From Clostridium frigoris (GTDB lineage: Bacteria > Bacillota > Clostridia > Clostridiales > Clostridiaceae): a DNA stretch of 64,000 bases. The stretch spans positions 124,001 through 188,000 of the forward strand of contig NZ_JAHLDV010000001.1 of assembly GCF_018861865.1 (NCBI RefSeq), in the 5' to 3' direction. Below the pieces are notes generated by a model that saw nothing but the letters and a program-made list of their open reading frames with translations, did not search any database and was not told the DNA's origin. The position numbers were made by a program, and so were the translations under genes. This document shows, in pieces, positions 63,982 through 64,000 of the stretch (the stretch's first letter is position 1; each line of letters starts with the position of its first letter).

Positions 63982-64000
63982 TTTTACACCATCCTTTTTA

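Overview
The window is about 30% G+C, uses Shine-Dalgarno sites of the AGGAGG type throughout and has several TTG and GTG starts. Together with the gene set (XylR of the ROK type, a fucose-isomerase-like xylose isomerase, SpoIIP and YtaF-like proteins, MurT/GatD, SLAP-domain proteins, B12-dependent ribonucleotide reductase), this points to a spore-forming Clostridium sensu stricto chromosome. I see no phage, transposase, CRISPR array, rRNA or tRNA.

Layout. 1-8.2 kb is a pentose locus: the 3' end of a sugar-porter transporter, a ROK repressor, and a leftward operon (DUF4867 protein, type II xylose isomerase, xylulokinase, transaldolase, transketolase) that takes xylose into the pentose phosphate pathway. 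8.4-14.5 kb holds an SPFH/NfeD pair, NAD synthetase, a YaaR protein and paired half-size chromate transporters. 14.6-17.5 kb is a yybP-ykoY (Mn2+) riboswitch driving a P2A-type ATPase. 17.5-29.6 kb holds a duplicated-repeat lipoprotein, CvfB, methionine sulfoxide reductase, gamma carbonic anhydrase, class II ribonucleotide reductase, an FMN-binding protein beside a decayed tetR, an HD-GYP-like protein, an iron alcohol dehydrogenase and a chemoreceptor. 29.8-42.3 kb holds panB-panC, small unknowns, plsC, a secreted metallo-beta-lactamase-fold protein, a BlaI/M56-SpoIIP pair with a frameshift, uppP, an EamA transporter without an ATG start, and murT-gatD. 42.9-57.9 kb holds two XRE-TPR regulators, a soluble PAS kinase, an RNase H, a second-type FtsH, rhomboid, HD-GYP, Fur, PepD, an MntP/YtaF-like protein and CorA. 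58-64 kb is a surface cluster (small secreted and SLAP-type proteins, a diguanylate cyclase, a large SLH protein).

Four observations stand out. (1) Five copies or remnants of a 230-280 nt intergenic element fold into a very long imperfect hairpin whose stem is kept by paired changes between copies. (2) Three genes (nrdJ, panC, ftsH) have their Shine-Dalgarno site 32-55 nt upstream of the start codon with a self-complementary hairpin exactly between the two, suggesting structured-spacer initiation. (3) Several genes show decay or loss of key residues: a tetR reduced to its ends beside an intact operator-like palindrome, an HD-GYP protein with SD for HD, an alcohol dehydrogenase with Tyr for the fourth metal His, a frameshifted M56-SpoIIP fusion, and an EamA gene with ATT where ATG is expected. 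(4) Unassigned structured RNA regions lie inside the xylose operon and in front of panB.
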